From contig JAXLTD010000009.1 in the NCBI GenBank assembly GCA_046330225.1, positions 1 through 64,000 of the forward strand: 64,000 bases of DNA. The letters are read 5' to 3'. The notes beneath the pieces are model-generated. The model was not told where the DNA came from. It made no database searches and saw only the letters and a program-made list of their open reading frames with translations. The stretch's first letter is position 1, and every line of letters starts with the position of its first letter. This document shows, piece by piece, positions 23,634-31,837 of this stretch. The translations under genes were made by a program, and so were the position numbers. Source of the stretch: CANJIV01 sp046330225. GTDB lineage: Bacteria > Actinomycetota > Thermoleophilia > Solirubrobacterales > Solirubrobacteraceae.

Positions 23634-25595
23634 GTGAGCATGGATGCAGGGCGCAATCGTCACATTGCGGCGCTGGCCGCCGCTGGCCTGGCTGCGCTGG
23701 CGGGGCTGGCCGGAGCCGCCGAGGCCAGCGCAGCGTTGCGGCGCGGGCCGATCGCCGCGCGTCCCGCCATCCAGGCAGCGTCCGCGCGGCTCGCCACGCC
23801 CGCCGGGCGTCTCGCCGTCGACGTGCGCGTCCGCTTCGGCGACGTGCGCCCCGCGCGGGCGCGCCTGCTCGCCGACGAGGCGACGCTGACCGGGCACCTC
23901 ACGGTCCGCCTGCGGGGCGCGAACGGGCGCACCGCGAGCGCAGCCGGTGCGGAGATCCTTCCCCCGTCGGTGCGCGGGTCGGGCTCGGTCCGCACGCTGC
24001 GCGCCTGGCTGACTCGCGGGGACACCCGCCGCCTGCTGATGCGCGGCTCCGCGCGGACGCTTCGCGCCGCGGTGAGCGTGTCGGAGCGACTCGACGAGTG
24101 GGGCGACGGCCGGGATGACTACGGCGCCTCGGATGCCGCGCGGATGAGCGTCCCCGTGGCGCGGCTCGGCACCTCGGACCCCGGCCTCGGACGTTGCGAT
24201 GGGTACATCTCCCCGCAGTCCGGAACCACGGAGGGCGGGCGCCTCTTCGAGATCGAGGTCGCTCCCAACCAGGCCCGGCCCGAAGTGGTCGAGCTGTGCT
24301 CTGGTCCGAGCCTGAAGCTCGACTCGTTCCGGATCGAGTCAGAGCGCCGGCCCGCGGACCACACGATCCGGCTGCAGCGGATCCCGATCGGGATCCGTCC
24401 GCGGGCCACGGTGGCCTTCCGGCTGCAGGCCACCTTCACGCCCCGCAAGGGCTTCGCCGGCCTGGACGGATTCACGGTGACCGAGCGGCGCCCAGACGGC
24501 AAGACCGGCGACAGCTTCCGTGTCGCCGTGCGCGTCAAGCCGTTCCTGATGCGGGCGCTCGGCGACTCGGTGACCGCCGGGTTCGGCTACTTCGACGACG
24601 GGGACTCGATGGTGCCGCCCGACCTCTTCAAGACGCTCCCGGGCGAGCAGCGGTTCGACCTGCCGATCCTGCTCGGCTGCAAGCCGCTGGACACGCCGCT
24701 CCCGAACAACCGCTGCTCGTCCAACAGCCCGGACCGCACGGGCTACGACGGCACCGCCGTGCACTACTCGGCCGACTACGGCTATGCCAACCAGGTCTCG
24801 TGGGCGGCGCAGCTCGCCAAGAAGCTCGGCATCCGGGCGACCGAGACGGCGAGCGAGCGCACGTACCGCACGTACGCGAACTACGCGGTCACCGGCAGCG
24901 AGCCGCGGCAGTGGGCCGGGGGCGCGAGCTTCTCGAACGGCAAGACCGGCGAGCTGTCGCTGGTCCGCCTCGACAATCCGGACCTCACGGTGATGACCCT
25001 CGGCGCCAACCCGCTGCTCAGCGAGCTGCTCGTCGACCTCGGCAACCAGTGGCGCTGCGCCAACGAGGCCAGGAACGGCGGCACCAAGGGGCTCACGAAG
25101 TGCGTGAGCGCGTTCATCGCCCAGGAGAAGGTGCGCGAGCGGATGGCGTCGGTCTTCCGGCAGCTCATGCTTGCGCCCGACAACCACGTGCTCGTCATGG
25201 GCTACCCGACCGTGTGGCCGGCGATCTCGTTCTTCTCCCCCGACGGGATCCGGGTGCTCGTGCGGCTCATCAACACCGAGATCGCGGCAGCGGTCGGCGA
25301 CGTCCGGGCCGAGGGCGCCGCCCAAGGCTGGGGCGACCGCCTCCACATGGTCGCGCCGCCGCCGTTCTACTTCGGCGGCCCCGGCGGCAACTGCGACGGC
25401 CCGTCCCGCCAGTCTCGCATCAGCCAGGACCTGTTCTCGACGCTCGGCACGCTGAACTTCCTCAAGTGCCCGTCGAGCAACTACTGGGTGATCAGCGGCG
25501 ACCTGGGGATCCACCCGTCCAAGGCGGGCTACGCCGGGATGGCCGAGACCGCCGAGGATGCCGTGCGGGACCTGAAGCTGCCGGTGCCGAAGTGA
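23634..25595 (+). CDS. Exported SGNH/GDSL-like hydrolase
   Basis: 653 residues. A signal peptide is likely (HIAALAAAGLAALAGLAGAAEASA). A beta-rich region follows, about 50-310, with no recognised family. From about 312 an SGNH-type module appears: block I ALGDSVTAGFGY, a middle VMTLGANPLL (in place of the usual GxND), and the late GDLGIHPSKAGYAGMA matching the DxxH block. Cysteines are frequent (SGPS, CKPLD, NNRCSSN, WRCANE), fitting an extracellular disulfide-bonded protein. Likely an esterase or lipase acting outside the cell. The GTG at 23634 has GGAGG 5 nt upstream; ATG 23640 is an alternative. Confidence 0.8.
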   Translation: MSMDAGRNRHIAALAAAGLAALAGLAGAAEASAALRRGPIAARPAIQAASARLATPAGRLAVDVRVRFGDVRPARARLLADEATLTGHLTVRLRGANGRTASAAGAEILPPSVRGSGSVRTLRAWLTRGDTRRLLMRGSARTLRAAVSVSERLDEWGDGRDDYGASDAARMSVPVARLGTSDPGLGRCDGYISPQSGTTEGGRLFEIEVAPNQARPEVVELCSGPSLKLDSFRIESERRPADHTIRLQRIPIGIRPRATVAFRLQATFTPRKGFAGLDGFTVTERRPDGKTGDSFRVAVRVKPFLMRALGDSVTAGFGYFDDGDSMVPPDLFKTLPGEQRFDLPILLGCKPLDTPLPNNRCSSNSPDRTGYDGTAVHYSADYGYANQVSWAAQLAKKLGIRATETASERTYRTYANYAVTGSEPRQWAGGASFSNGKTGELSLVRLDNPDLTVMTLGANPLLSELLVDLGNQWRCANEARNGGTKGLTKCVSAFIAQEKVRERMASVFRQLMLAPDNHVLVMGYPTVWPAISFFSPDGIRVLVRLINTEIAAAVGDVRAEGAAQGWGDRLHMVAPPPFYFGGPGGNCDGPSRQSRISQDLFSTLGTLNFLKCPSSNYWVISGDLGIHPSKAGYAGMAETAEDAVRDLKLPVPK

Positions 25596-25636
25596 GCCGG
25601 AGCGCCTGAGGCCGGCGGATCCGGCGTCGCCCCAGG

Positions 25637-26386
25637 CTACCCCGCGATCCGCTCCAGGATCTCGCCGGACACGTCGAAGTTCGCGTGCACGGCGCTGACG
25701 TCGTCTGACTCCTCCAGCGCGTCGACGAGCTTGATCAGCTTGGCGGCGTCGGCCTCCTGCACCGGGACGCGCGCCGACGGCTGCTGCACGACCTCGGAGG
25801 ACTCGACCTCGACGCCGGCCTCGTCCAGCGCGGCGCGGACGGCGGCGAGGTCGCCCGGCTCCGTGAGGATCTCGTACACGTCCTCGTCGACCGCGATGTC
25901 CAGCGCCCCGGCGTCGATCGCGACCATCAGGTCGTCCTCGGAGTAGCGCGACGCGTCGACGACCGCGATGCCGCGCTTCTCGAACAGGTACGCGACCGAA
26001 CCGGGCTCGCCGAGCGTGCCGCCCTGCTTGGAGAGCAGGTGGCGAATCTCGGCGCTGGTGCGGTTGCGGTTGTCGGTCAGCGCCTCGATGAGGAGCGCGA
26101 CGCCGCCGGGCCCGTAGCCCTCGTAGAGGACCGTCTCGATCGCGTCGCCGTCGGCGCCCTCGCCGGTGCCTTTCGCGATCGCGCGCTCGATGTTGTCCTT
26201 CGGCATCGAGGCGTCCTTGGCCTTCTGCACCGCGTTGTAGAGGGAGGCGTTCATCTCGGGGTCTCCCCCGCCCTCCCGCGCGGCGACGGTGATCGCGCGC
26301 GCCAGCTTCGTGAACGCCTGCCCGCGGCGCGCATCCACGATCGCCTTCTTGTGCTTGATCGAAGCCCATTTCGAGTGGCCGGCCAT
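25637..26386 (-). CDS. yebC: YebC/PmpR-family transcriptional or translational regulator
   Basis: 249 residues, normal length. The N-terminus MAGHSKWASIKHKKAIVDARRG is diagnostic for the family, as are MPKDNIERAIAKGTGE and EGYGPGGVALLIEALTDNRNRTSAEIRH. Members are regarded as DNA-binding regulators and, more recently, as relieving ribosome stalling. The ATG at 26386 has TAGACT exactly 7 nt upstream, so the transcript is probably leaderless. It diverges from the CBS/HEPN-like gene. Confidence 0.95.
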   Translation of the reverse strand: MAGHSKWASIKHKKAIVDARRGQAFTKLARAITVAAREGGGDPEMNASLYNAVQKAKDASMPKDNIERAIAKGTGEGADGDAIETVLYEGYGPGGVALLIEALTDNRNRTSAEIRHLLSKQGGTLGEPGSVAYLFEKRGIAVVDASRYSEDDLMVAIDAGALDIAVDEDVYEILTEPGDLAAVRAALDEAGVEVESSEVVQQPSARVPVQEADAAKLIKLVDALEESDDVSAVHANFDVSGEILERIAG

Positions 26387-26393
26387 GGGCGAC

Positions 26394-26399
26394 AGTCTA
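26394..26399 (-). promoter_or_regulatory. -10 box of a leaderless yebC transcript
   Basis: TAGACT followed by a 7-nt spacer and ATG 26386. Confidence 0.55.
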
Positions 26400-26449
26400 G
26401 GCCGCAGGCCGCGGCCGCCGCCCGCCCGCCGTGCGAGACTGGCGCCGCC

Positions 26450-27244
26450 ATGGCCCGCCCGGACGTCGCCGACCTGCTGGAGATCACCGAGTCGGCGCTG
26501 ACCGTGCGCCAGCTCGACACCGTGACGCTGTTCCGGCCCGACCCGGCATCGCCGAGCGCCCCGGTCTCGCTCATCATGGAGCAGGCCGACTTCGACGTGG
26601 CCCCGCTCGACGACGACCCTCCGGCCCGGTACGTCCGCCGCGACGAGCTCGCCGGCACAGGGACCGTCGCGGAGGCCGCGCGTCCGATCACCGCGGACCT
26701 GCTCGTGACCGCCGACCTCGGGCTCGCCGACGCCGTCACGCGCCTCGCATATCAGGAGTTCTTCTTCGTCCTCGACGGCGACGTGGTGCGGGGGATCGTC
26801 ACGCGCGCCGACCTCCAGCGGCCAGCCGTGAGCATGGTCGCGCTCTCGTTCGTGCTGATCGCCGAGGCCGGGCTGGACCGGATGATCGACGCGGCCTGGC
26901 CGGGCGACGCCTGGCTGGAGCAGCTCACCGAGCGCCGGGCCGCGGCGGTGCGCGAGGTCTACGCGGCCCGCCAGCGGCGCAACACCGAGATCGGCCTGCT
27001 CGAGTGCCTGAATCTCGACGACCGGCTGCGCCTGGCCGAGCGCTCCGAGGCGCTGCGCACGCGGCTGGGCCACCCGAGCCGGACTGGGTTCAAGCGCTGG
27101 TCGGAACGGCTCAAACGGCTCCGCGATCCGCTCGCCCACGGCGGTGACCTGCTCTCGGCCGCCGACGACGCCGCCGAGGCGATCACGCTCTTCGCCGGCG
27201 TCATGGCCTTCGCCGAGGCCGCGTGGGCGCCGCCGGACCGCTGA
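26450..27244 (+). CDS. CBS-like domain protein with C-terminal HEPN-type motif
   Basis: 264 residues, not assigned to a named family. The middle (about 85-145) reads like a CBS domain: ADAVTRLAYQEFFFVLDG, then DVVRGIVTRADLQRPAV. The C-terminal part is helical and carries RDPLAH at 225-230, which fits the R-x4-H catalytic motif of HEPN RNases, in the common context LRDPLAHGG. CBS modules bind adenine nucleotides; HEPN domains often cleave RNA or act as toxins or structural partners. A ligand-gated nuclease is possible but unproven, and no minimal nucleotidyltransferase partner is adjacent. The start is ATG 26450, divergent from yebC. Confidence 0.7.
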   Translation: MARPDVADLLEITESALTVRQLDTVTLFRPDPASPSAPVSLIMEQADFDVAPLDDDPPARYVRRDELAGTGTVAEAARPITADLLVTADLGLADAVTRLAYQEFFFVLDGDVVRGIVTRADLQRPAVSMVALSFVLIAEAGLDRMIDAAWPGDAWLEQLTERRAAAVREVYAARQRRNTEIGLLECLNLDDRLRLAERSEALRTRLGHPSRTGFKRWSERLKRLRDPLAHGGDLLSAADDAAEAITLFAGVMAFAEAAWAPPDR

Positions 27245-27253
27245 CGCGGGACG

Positions 27254-28225
27254 TCAGGCCAGCAGGCCGGGGTGCTCGCGGTACCAGGCCACCGTGCGCG
27301 CCAGGCCTTCCTCGAGCCCGACCTGCGGAACCCAGCCGGTGAGCGAGCGCAGCTTCGATGCATCGACGTACTGGCGGTCGATCTCGCCGGGCGGCACGCC
27401 GGCGCCCCGGATGTCCGGGGCGACGTCGGCCCCCGCCGCCGCGCACACGGCCGTCACGACGTCGAGCACCGAGATCGGGGCCCCGCTGCCGGCGTTGAAG
27501 GCCTCGCCCCGCGCCCGTCCCGGCGCGGTGTCCAGCGCGTCGGCGATTGCCAGGTAGGCCGCGACGCCGTCCTCGACGTAGAGCCAGTCACGCTCGGGCG
27601 AGCCGTCGGAGCGCAGCACCGGGGCGCGCCCGGCCAGCGCCGCGCCGACGGCCTCGGGAACCAGGCGCGAGCGGTTGGGATCCCCGCCGCCGTAGAGGTT
27701 CGCGAAGCGGGTGACGGCCACCGGGACGCCGTAGGTGTGGAAGTAGGAGCGGGCGACGAGGTCCGCCGCGGCCTTGGAGGCTTCGTAGGGGTAGCGCGGC
27801 AGCAGGGCCGCGTCCTCGCGGTATGGCAGGTCGGGCTGGGGCCCGTAGGCCTTGTCGGAGGCCGCCACGACGGTCCGCGGCACGTCCAGGCGCCGGCAGG
27901 CGTCGAGGACCGACCACGTGCCGCGAACGTTCGCGTCGAACGTGGCCGCCGGGTCCTCCCGCGCCGGACCCACCAGCGTCTGGGCGGCGAGGTGGAACAC
28001 CGTGTCGACGCCGTGGCGCTCGATCGTCTCGAGCATGAGGGCGGCGTCGGTCACGGAGCCCCGCACCACCGTGCACTGCGCCGCGGTCCCCTCGAGCGTG
28101 AGCGCCGACGGGAGGTCGCCGTAGGCCAGGGCCACGACGCGGTCGCCGCGCGCGAGCAGCGCCTTGGCCAGCCACGAGCCCAGCAGGCCGTAGGCGCCCG
28201 TCACGAAGACGGTCCGGCCGCTCAC
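27254..28225 (-). CDS. rfbG: NAD-dependent sugar epimerase/dehydratase, probably CDP-glucose 4,6-dehydratase
   Basis: 323 residues, extended SDR fold. The Rossmann motif is VTGAYGLLGSW, catalytic residues are in TVVAASDKAYG (Ser-Asp-Lys) and YPYEASKAAAD (YxxxK). Alone it could be any nucleotide-sugar dehydratase, but it lies 7 nt downstream of a glucose-1-phosphate cytidylyltransferase, so CDP-glucose is the likely substrate, giving CDP-4-keto-6-deoxyglucose for a surface polysaccharide. GTG 28225 is the start; the frame runs open further into rfbF. Confidence 0.8.
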   Translation of the reverse strand: MSGRTVFVTGAYGLLGSWLAKALLARGDRVVALAYGDLPSALTLEGTAAQCTVVRGSVTDAALMLETIERHGVDTVFHLAAQTLVGPAREDPAATFDANVRGTWSVLDACRRLDVPRTVVAASDKAYGPQPDLPYREDAALLPRYPYEASKAAADLVARSYFHTYGVPVAVTRFANLYGGGDPNRSRLVPEAVGAALAGRAPVLRSDGSPERDWLYVEDGVAAYLAIADALDTAPGRARGEAFNAGSGAPISVLDVVTAVCAAAGADVAPDIRGAGVPPGEIDRQYVDASKLRSLTGWVPQVGLEEGLARTVAWYREHPGLLA

Positions 28226-28232
28226 CGGCCGC

Positions 28233-28958
28233 TCACTCCCACAGCTTCCACGGCGCCTGGCCGGCCCGCCACAGGTCTTCGAGGAGCGTCTGGTCCTTGT
28301 AGGTGTCCATGCAGTCCCAGAACCCGGTGTGGCGGTAGGCGCGCAGCTGGCCGTCCGCGGCGAGGCGCTCGAACGGGCGCCGCTCCAGCACGCTCGCCTC
28401 GTCGAGGAGGTCGAGGACCCCGGGCTCGAAGCAGAAGAAGCCGCCGTTGACCCAATGCTCGGAGCGCGGCTTCTCACGAAACCCGCGCACACGGCCCGAA
28501 TCGTCGAGCTCGGCCACGCCGAACTGCAGGGTCGGGCGCACGACCGTGATCGAGGCCAGGAGCCCCGCGTCGAGGTGCTCGCTCACGAGCGCGGCCAGAT
28601 CGATGTCGGCGACGCCATCCGCATAGGTCGCGCAGAACGTGCCGCCCTCCAGGCGGTCCCGTACGCGGGCGAGCCGCCCGCCAGTCGGAGTCTGCCCGCC
28701 GGTGTCGACCGTCTCGACCGTGACCCCGTCCGGCCAGGACTCGGCCGCGGCGAACTCCTCGATCTGCTCGCCCCGGTATCCCGTGCAGAGCACGAAGCGG
28801 CGAAAGCCCTGCACGGCGTAGATCTGGATGACGTGCCAGAGGATCGGCCGTCCGCCGATCTCGACGAGCGGCTTGGGGATCTCGCGCGTGCGCTCCTGCA
28901 GGCGGGTGCCGCGACCGCCGCAGAGGATGACCACCGTGTCGACGTTTCGCGGACCCAT
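28233..28958 (-). CDS. rfbF: Glucose-1-phosphate cytidylyltransferase
   Basis: 241 residues, slightly short for the family. The nucleotidyltransferase signature is VVILCGGRGTRLQERTREIPKPLVEIGG. RfbF-type hallmarks follow: WHVIQIYAVQGFRRFVLCTGY, TYADGVADID, FREKPRSEHWVNGGFFCFEPG and the C-terminal GFWDCMDTYKDQTLLEDLW. It makes CDP-glucose from CTP and glucose-1-phosphate. ATG 28958 has TACACT 10 nt upstream. It heads an rfbF-rfbG pair and diverges from the phosphohexomutase that could supply hexose-1-phosphate. Confidence 0.93.
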   Translation of the reverse strand: MGPRNVDTVVILCGGRGTRLQERTREIPKPLVEIGGRPILWHVIQIYAVQGFRRFVLCTGYRGEQIEEFAAAESWPDGVTVETVDTGGQTPTGGRLARVRDRLEGGTFCATYADGVADIDLAALVSEHLDAGLLASITVVRPTLQFGVAELDDSGRVRGFREKPRSEHWVNGGFFCFEPGVLDLLDEASVLERRPFERLAADGQLRAYRHTGFWDCMDTYKDQTLLEDLWRAGQAPWKLWE

Positions 28959-28994
28959 CGGGGGCGGCAGTGTACGCGCCGGCCCTCCGGATCG

Positions 28995-29000
28995 TAGGAT
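28995..29000 (+). promoter_or_regulatory. -10 box of a leaderless phosphohexomutase transcript
   Basis: TAGGAT with a 6-nt spacer to ATG 29007. Confidence 0.55.
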
Positions 29001-29006
29001 GGGACC

Positions 29007-30380
29007 ATGGCCGCCAGCCCCCCGCCCGAGATCTTCAAGGCCTACGACGTCCGCGGCCTCTACGGCGATCAGATCGACGGCGACGTGGCCGAGCAGGTCG
29101 GCCGCGCCTTTGCCCGGGTCCTCGCCAGCCTCGAGGGCAAGCCGGCCGCCGAGCTGCGCATCGGCCTGGCCCGGGACATGCGGCTCACGGCCCCCGAGCT
29201 CGCCGCCCGGTACGCCGCCGGGATGAGCAGCGAGGGCGCCGCCGTGCTCGATGCCGGGATGGCCGGGACTGAGATGCTCTACTACCTCGTCGGATCCGAG
29301 GATCTCGATGGCGGCCTCATGTGCACCGCCTCGCACAACCCGAAGGCCTACACCGGCGCCAAGCTCGTCAAGCGCGGCGCGATCGCCCTGTCGGGCGATG
29401 CCGGGATCCAGGACGTGCGCCGCCAGATCGAGGCGGGCCTCGGGCCGGCGCCCGGCGGCGGCCGCATCGAGTCCGTGGACGTCGCCGACGACTTCCGGGC
29501 CGCGGCGCTCGCCTTCATCGATCCGGACGCCGTGCGCCCGCTCAAGGTCGTCGTCGATGGCGGCAACGGGATGGCCGGGCCCATGGTCGGCCCGCTGCTC
29601 GAGCGCCTCGGGCTCGACCTCGTGACGGCCTACTGGACGCCGGACGGGGAGTTCCCCGACCACGAGCCCAACCCACTGCTGCCCGAGAACCGCGAGTTCA
29701 TCATGCGCACCGTCGTGGCCGAGGGCGCCGACCTCGGGATCGCCTGGGACGGCGACGCCGACCGGTGCTTCTTCATCGACGAGCAGGGCCGGTTCGTCGA
29801 CGGCGACTTCCTCACGGCGCTGCTCGGCGGGGCGATCGTGGCCAAGGAGCCGGGCGCGACGATCCTCTACGACGTGCGGGCCAGCCGCGCCGTCGCCGAC
29901 ACGGTCGAGGCGGCCGGCGGCCAGGCCCTCATGAACCGGGTGGGACACGCGTTCTTCAAGACCCGGATGCGCGACGAGGGCGCCGCGTTCGGCGGCGAGG
30001 TCTCCGGCCACTACTACTTCCGGGACTTCTACTGCGCGGACTCCGGCACGCTGCCCGCGCTGATGATCCTCGAGCTGCTGTCGAAGGCGGGCCGGCCCCT
30101 GAGCGAGCTCCTGCGCCCGTTCCACGAGCGGTACTTCATCTCGGGCGAGATCAACTCGGAGGTCGCCGACCCGGCCGCGAAGATGGACGAGCTGGCCGCC
30201 CGCTACGCCGATGGCCGCCAGCAGCGGCTCGACGGCGTCTCCGTCGACTACGACGACTGGCACTTCAACGTGCGCCCGTCGAACACCGAGCCGCTGCTGC
30301 GGCTCTGCCTCGAATCGCTCGTGTCCCCGGCGGACATGGAGCGGCGCCGCGACGAGGTGCTGGCGATCATCCGCGGCTGA
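29007..30380 (+). CDS. manB: Phosphomannomutase/phosphoglucomutase
   Basis: 457 residues of the alpha-D-phosphohexomutase family with all four loops: FKAYDVRGLYGDQID at the start, the phosphoserine loop CTASHNPKAYTG, the metal-binding WDGDADRCF, sugar-specificity GEVSGHYYFRDFYCADSG, and the phosphate-binding RPSNTEPLLRLCLE. It interconverts hexose-6- and hexose-1-phosphates; mannose and glucose specificity cannot be separated by eye. It is divergent from rfbF, so the region looks like a nucleotide-sugar supply locus. Confidence 0.93.
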   Translation: MAASPPPEIFKAYDVRGLYGDQIDGDVAEQVGRAFARVLASLEGKPAAELRIGLARDMRLTAPELAARYAAGMSSEGAAVLDAGMAGTEMLYYLVGSEDLDGGLMCTASHNPKAYTGAKLVKRGAIALSGDAGIQDVRRQIEAGLGPAPGGGRIESVDVADDFRAAALAFIDPDAVRPLKVVVDGGNGMAGPMVGPLLERLGLDLVTAYWTPDGEFPDHEPNPLLPENREFIMRTVVAEGADLGIAWDGDADRCFFIDEQGRFVDGDFLTALLGGAIVAKEPGATILYDVRASRAVADTVEAAGGQALMNRVGHAFFKTRMRDEGAAFGGEVSGHYYFRDFYCADSGTLPALMILELLSKAGRPLSELLRPFHERYFISGEINSEVADPAAKMDELAARYADGRQQRLDGVSVDYDDWHFNVRPSNTEPLLRLCLESLVSPADMERRRDEVLAIIRG

Positions 30381-30479
30381 CCCCCGCCCCGCCCGGCCGT
30401 ACGAAATACGCAGTCGCCGCGCGGCGAAACTCGCCGCAGCGACGTAGCGATGCCCGATTCGACCTGCGGCCGCCGGCCT

Positions 30480-30485
30480 TAGGCT
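30480..30485 (+). promoter_or_regulatory. -10 box of the phosphoribosyltransferase-hydrolase gene
   Basis: TAGGCT with a 7-nt spacer to ATG 30493. Upstream, 30413-30443 forms an imperfect GC hairpin without a T tail, possibly ending the manB transcript. Confidence 0.5.
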
Positions 30486-30492
30486 CCGGTGC

Positions 30493-31833
30493 ATGGCTGC
30501 ACTCCTGCCGTTCCGGGACCGCGATGAGGCCGGGCGGCACCTCGCCCTGCTCCTCGAGCGCCACCCGGAGCGCGACCCGATCATCGTCGCCCTGCCCCGC
30601 GGCGGCGTGCCCGTCGGGCTGGAGGTCGCGCGGGCGCTGCACGCCCCGCTGGACATCGCGCTCGTGCGCAAGCTCGGCGCCCCGCGCCAGCCCGAGCTCG
30701 GGGTCGGGGCGCTCGCCGAGGGCGACACCGTCGTGCTCGACCGCGGCACCGTGGCCGACCTCGGCATCTCGCCCGAGCAGCTCTCGGAGGTCATCGCCCG
30801 TGAGACAGATGAGCTCGAGCGCCGGCGGACTGCCTACCGCCGCGCCCACCCTCAGGCGAGCGTTGCGGGCCGCACGGTGATCCTGGTCGACGACGGCATG
30901 GCCCGCGGCCTCACGGCAGTGGCCGCCGCCCGCGCGCTGCGCGCCCGCGGCGCCGAGCGCATCGTGCTCGCCGTGCCCGTCTGCCCGCCCGGATCCGAGG
31001 AGCGCGTCGGCGCGGAGGTCGACCGGTTCGTCTGCGTCGCGGCGCCACCCGGGTTCGGAAGCGTCGGTGCCTACTACCGCGACTTCACGCCGACCTCCGA
31101 CGAGGAGGTCATCGCCGCCCTCCGCGCCGCGCGGCGCATCACCCCCGCGGCCGACGCCCCGCTGCGCCGCGAGGTGGTGATCCCGGCCACGCGCGACCGC
31201 CGCCTCCGGGGCGACCTCGTGGTCCCCGCCAGCGCCCGTGGCCTCGTCATCTTCGGCCACGGGAGCGGCTCGAGCCGCCACAGCGCGCGCAACATCGCCG
31301 TGGCGACTGCGCTCAACGAGCGGGGGCTGGCGACCCTCCTGTTCGACCTGCTGACCCCCGACGAGGCGACCGACCGGCGCAACGTCTTCGACATCGGCCT
31401 GCTCGGGAGCCGCCTCGCCCAGGCCGTCGAATGGGCCCAGGGAAACGACGCCGTGCGCGGGCTCCCCATCGGGCTCTTCGGCGCCTCGACCGGCGCAGCC
31501 GCGGCACTGCGCGCGGCGGCGGCCCATCCGGCGGCGGTGCAGGCCGTCGTCTCCCGCGGCGGCCGGCCCGACCTGGCCGCCGACGTCCTCGACGCGGTCG
31601 CCGCACCGACGCTGCTGATCGTCGGCAGCGACGACCGGGACGTGCTCCGGCTCAACCGCGCCGCGGCCGACCGCCTCGGCGGGATCGCCGCCGTCGAGGT
31701 CGTCCCGGGCGCCGGGCACCTGTTCGAGGAGCCCGGCGCGCTCGATGTCGTCGCCCACCTGGCCGGCGACTGGTTCGGCGTGCACCTCGCGACCGGCCGC
31801 CCGGCCAGCCCCGCGGCGGTCGGGGAGACCTGA
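30493..31833 (+). CDS. Phosphoribosyltransferase fused to alpha/beta (dienelactone-type) hydrolase
   Basis: 446 residues in two domains. Residues 1-210 are a type I PRTase with the PRPP loop VILVDDGMARGLTAVAAARAL and an N-terminal IIVALPRGGVPVGLEVARAL. Residues about 225-435 are an alpha/beta hydrolase: LVIFGHGSGSSRHS (oxyanion region), nucleophile elbow GLFGASTGAAAAL, acid near LLIVGSDDRDVL, and His in GAGHLFEE. The fusion architecture is known from databases but its reaction is not established. The next gene starts 4 nt after the stop and encodes an erythromycin-esterase-family protein, so the three activities probably belong to one process. Confidence 0.88.
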   Translation: MAALLPFRDRDEAGRHLALLLERHPERDPIIVALPRGGVPVGLEVARALHAPLDIALVRKLGAPRQPELGVGALAEGDTVVLDRGTVADLGISPEQLSEVIARETDELERRRTAYRRAHPQASVAGRTVILVDDGMARGLTAVAAARALRARGAERIVLAVPVCPPGSEERVGAEVDRFVCVAAPPGFGSVGAYYRDFTPTSDEEVIAALRAARRITPAADAPLRREVVIPATRDRRLRGDLVVPASARGLVIFGHGSGSSRHSARNIAVATALNERGLATLLFDLLTPDEATDRRNVFDIGLLGSRLAQAVEWAQGNDAVRGLPIGLFGASTGAAAALRAAAAHPAAVQAVVSRGGRPDLAADVLDAVAAPTLLIVGSDDRDVLRLNRAAADRLGGIAAVEVVPGAGHLFEEPGALDVVAHLAGDWFGVHLATGRPASPAAVGET

Positions 31834-31837
31834 TCCG

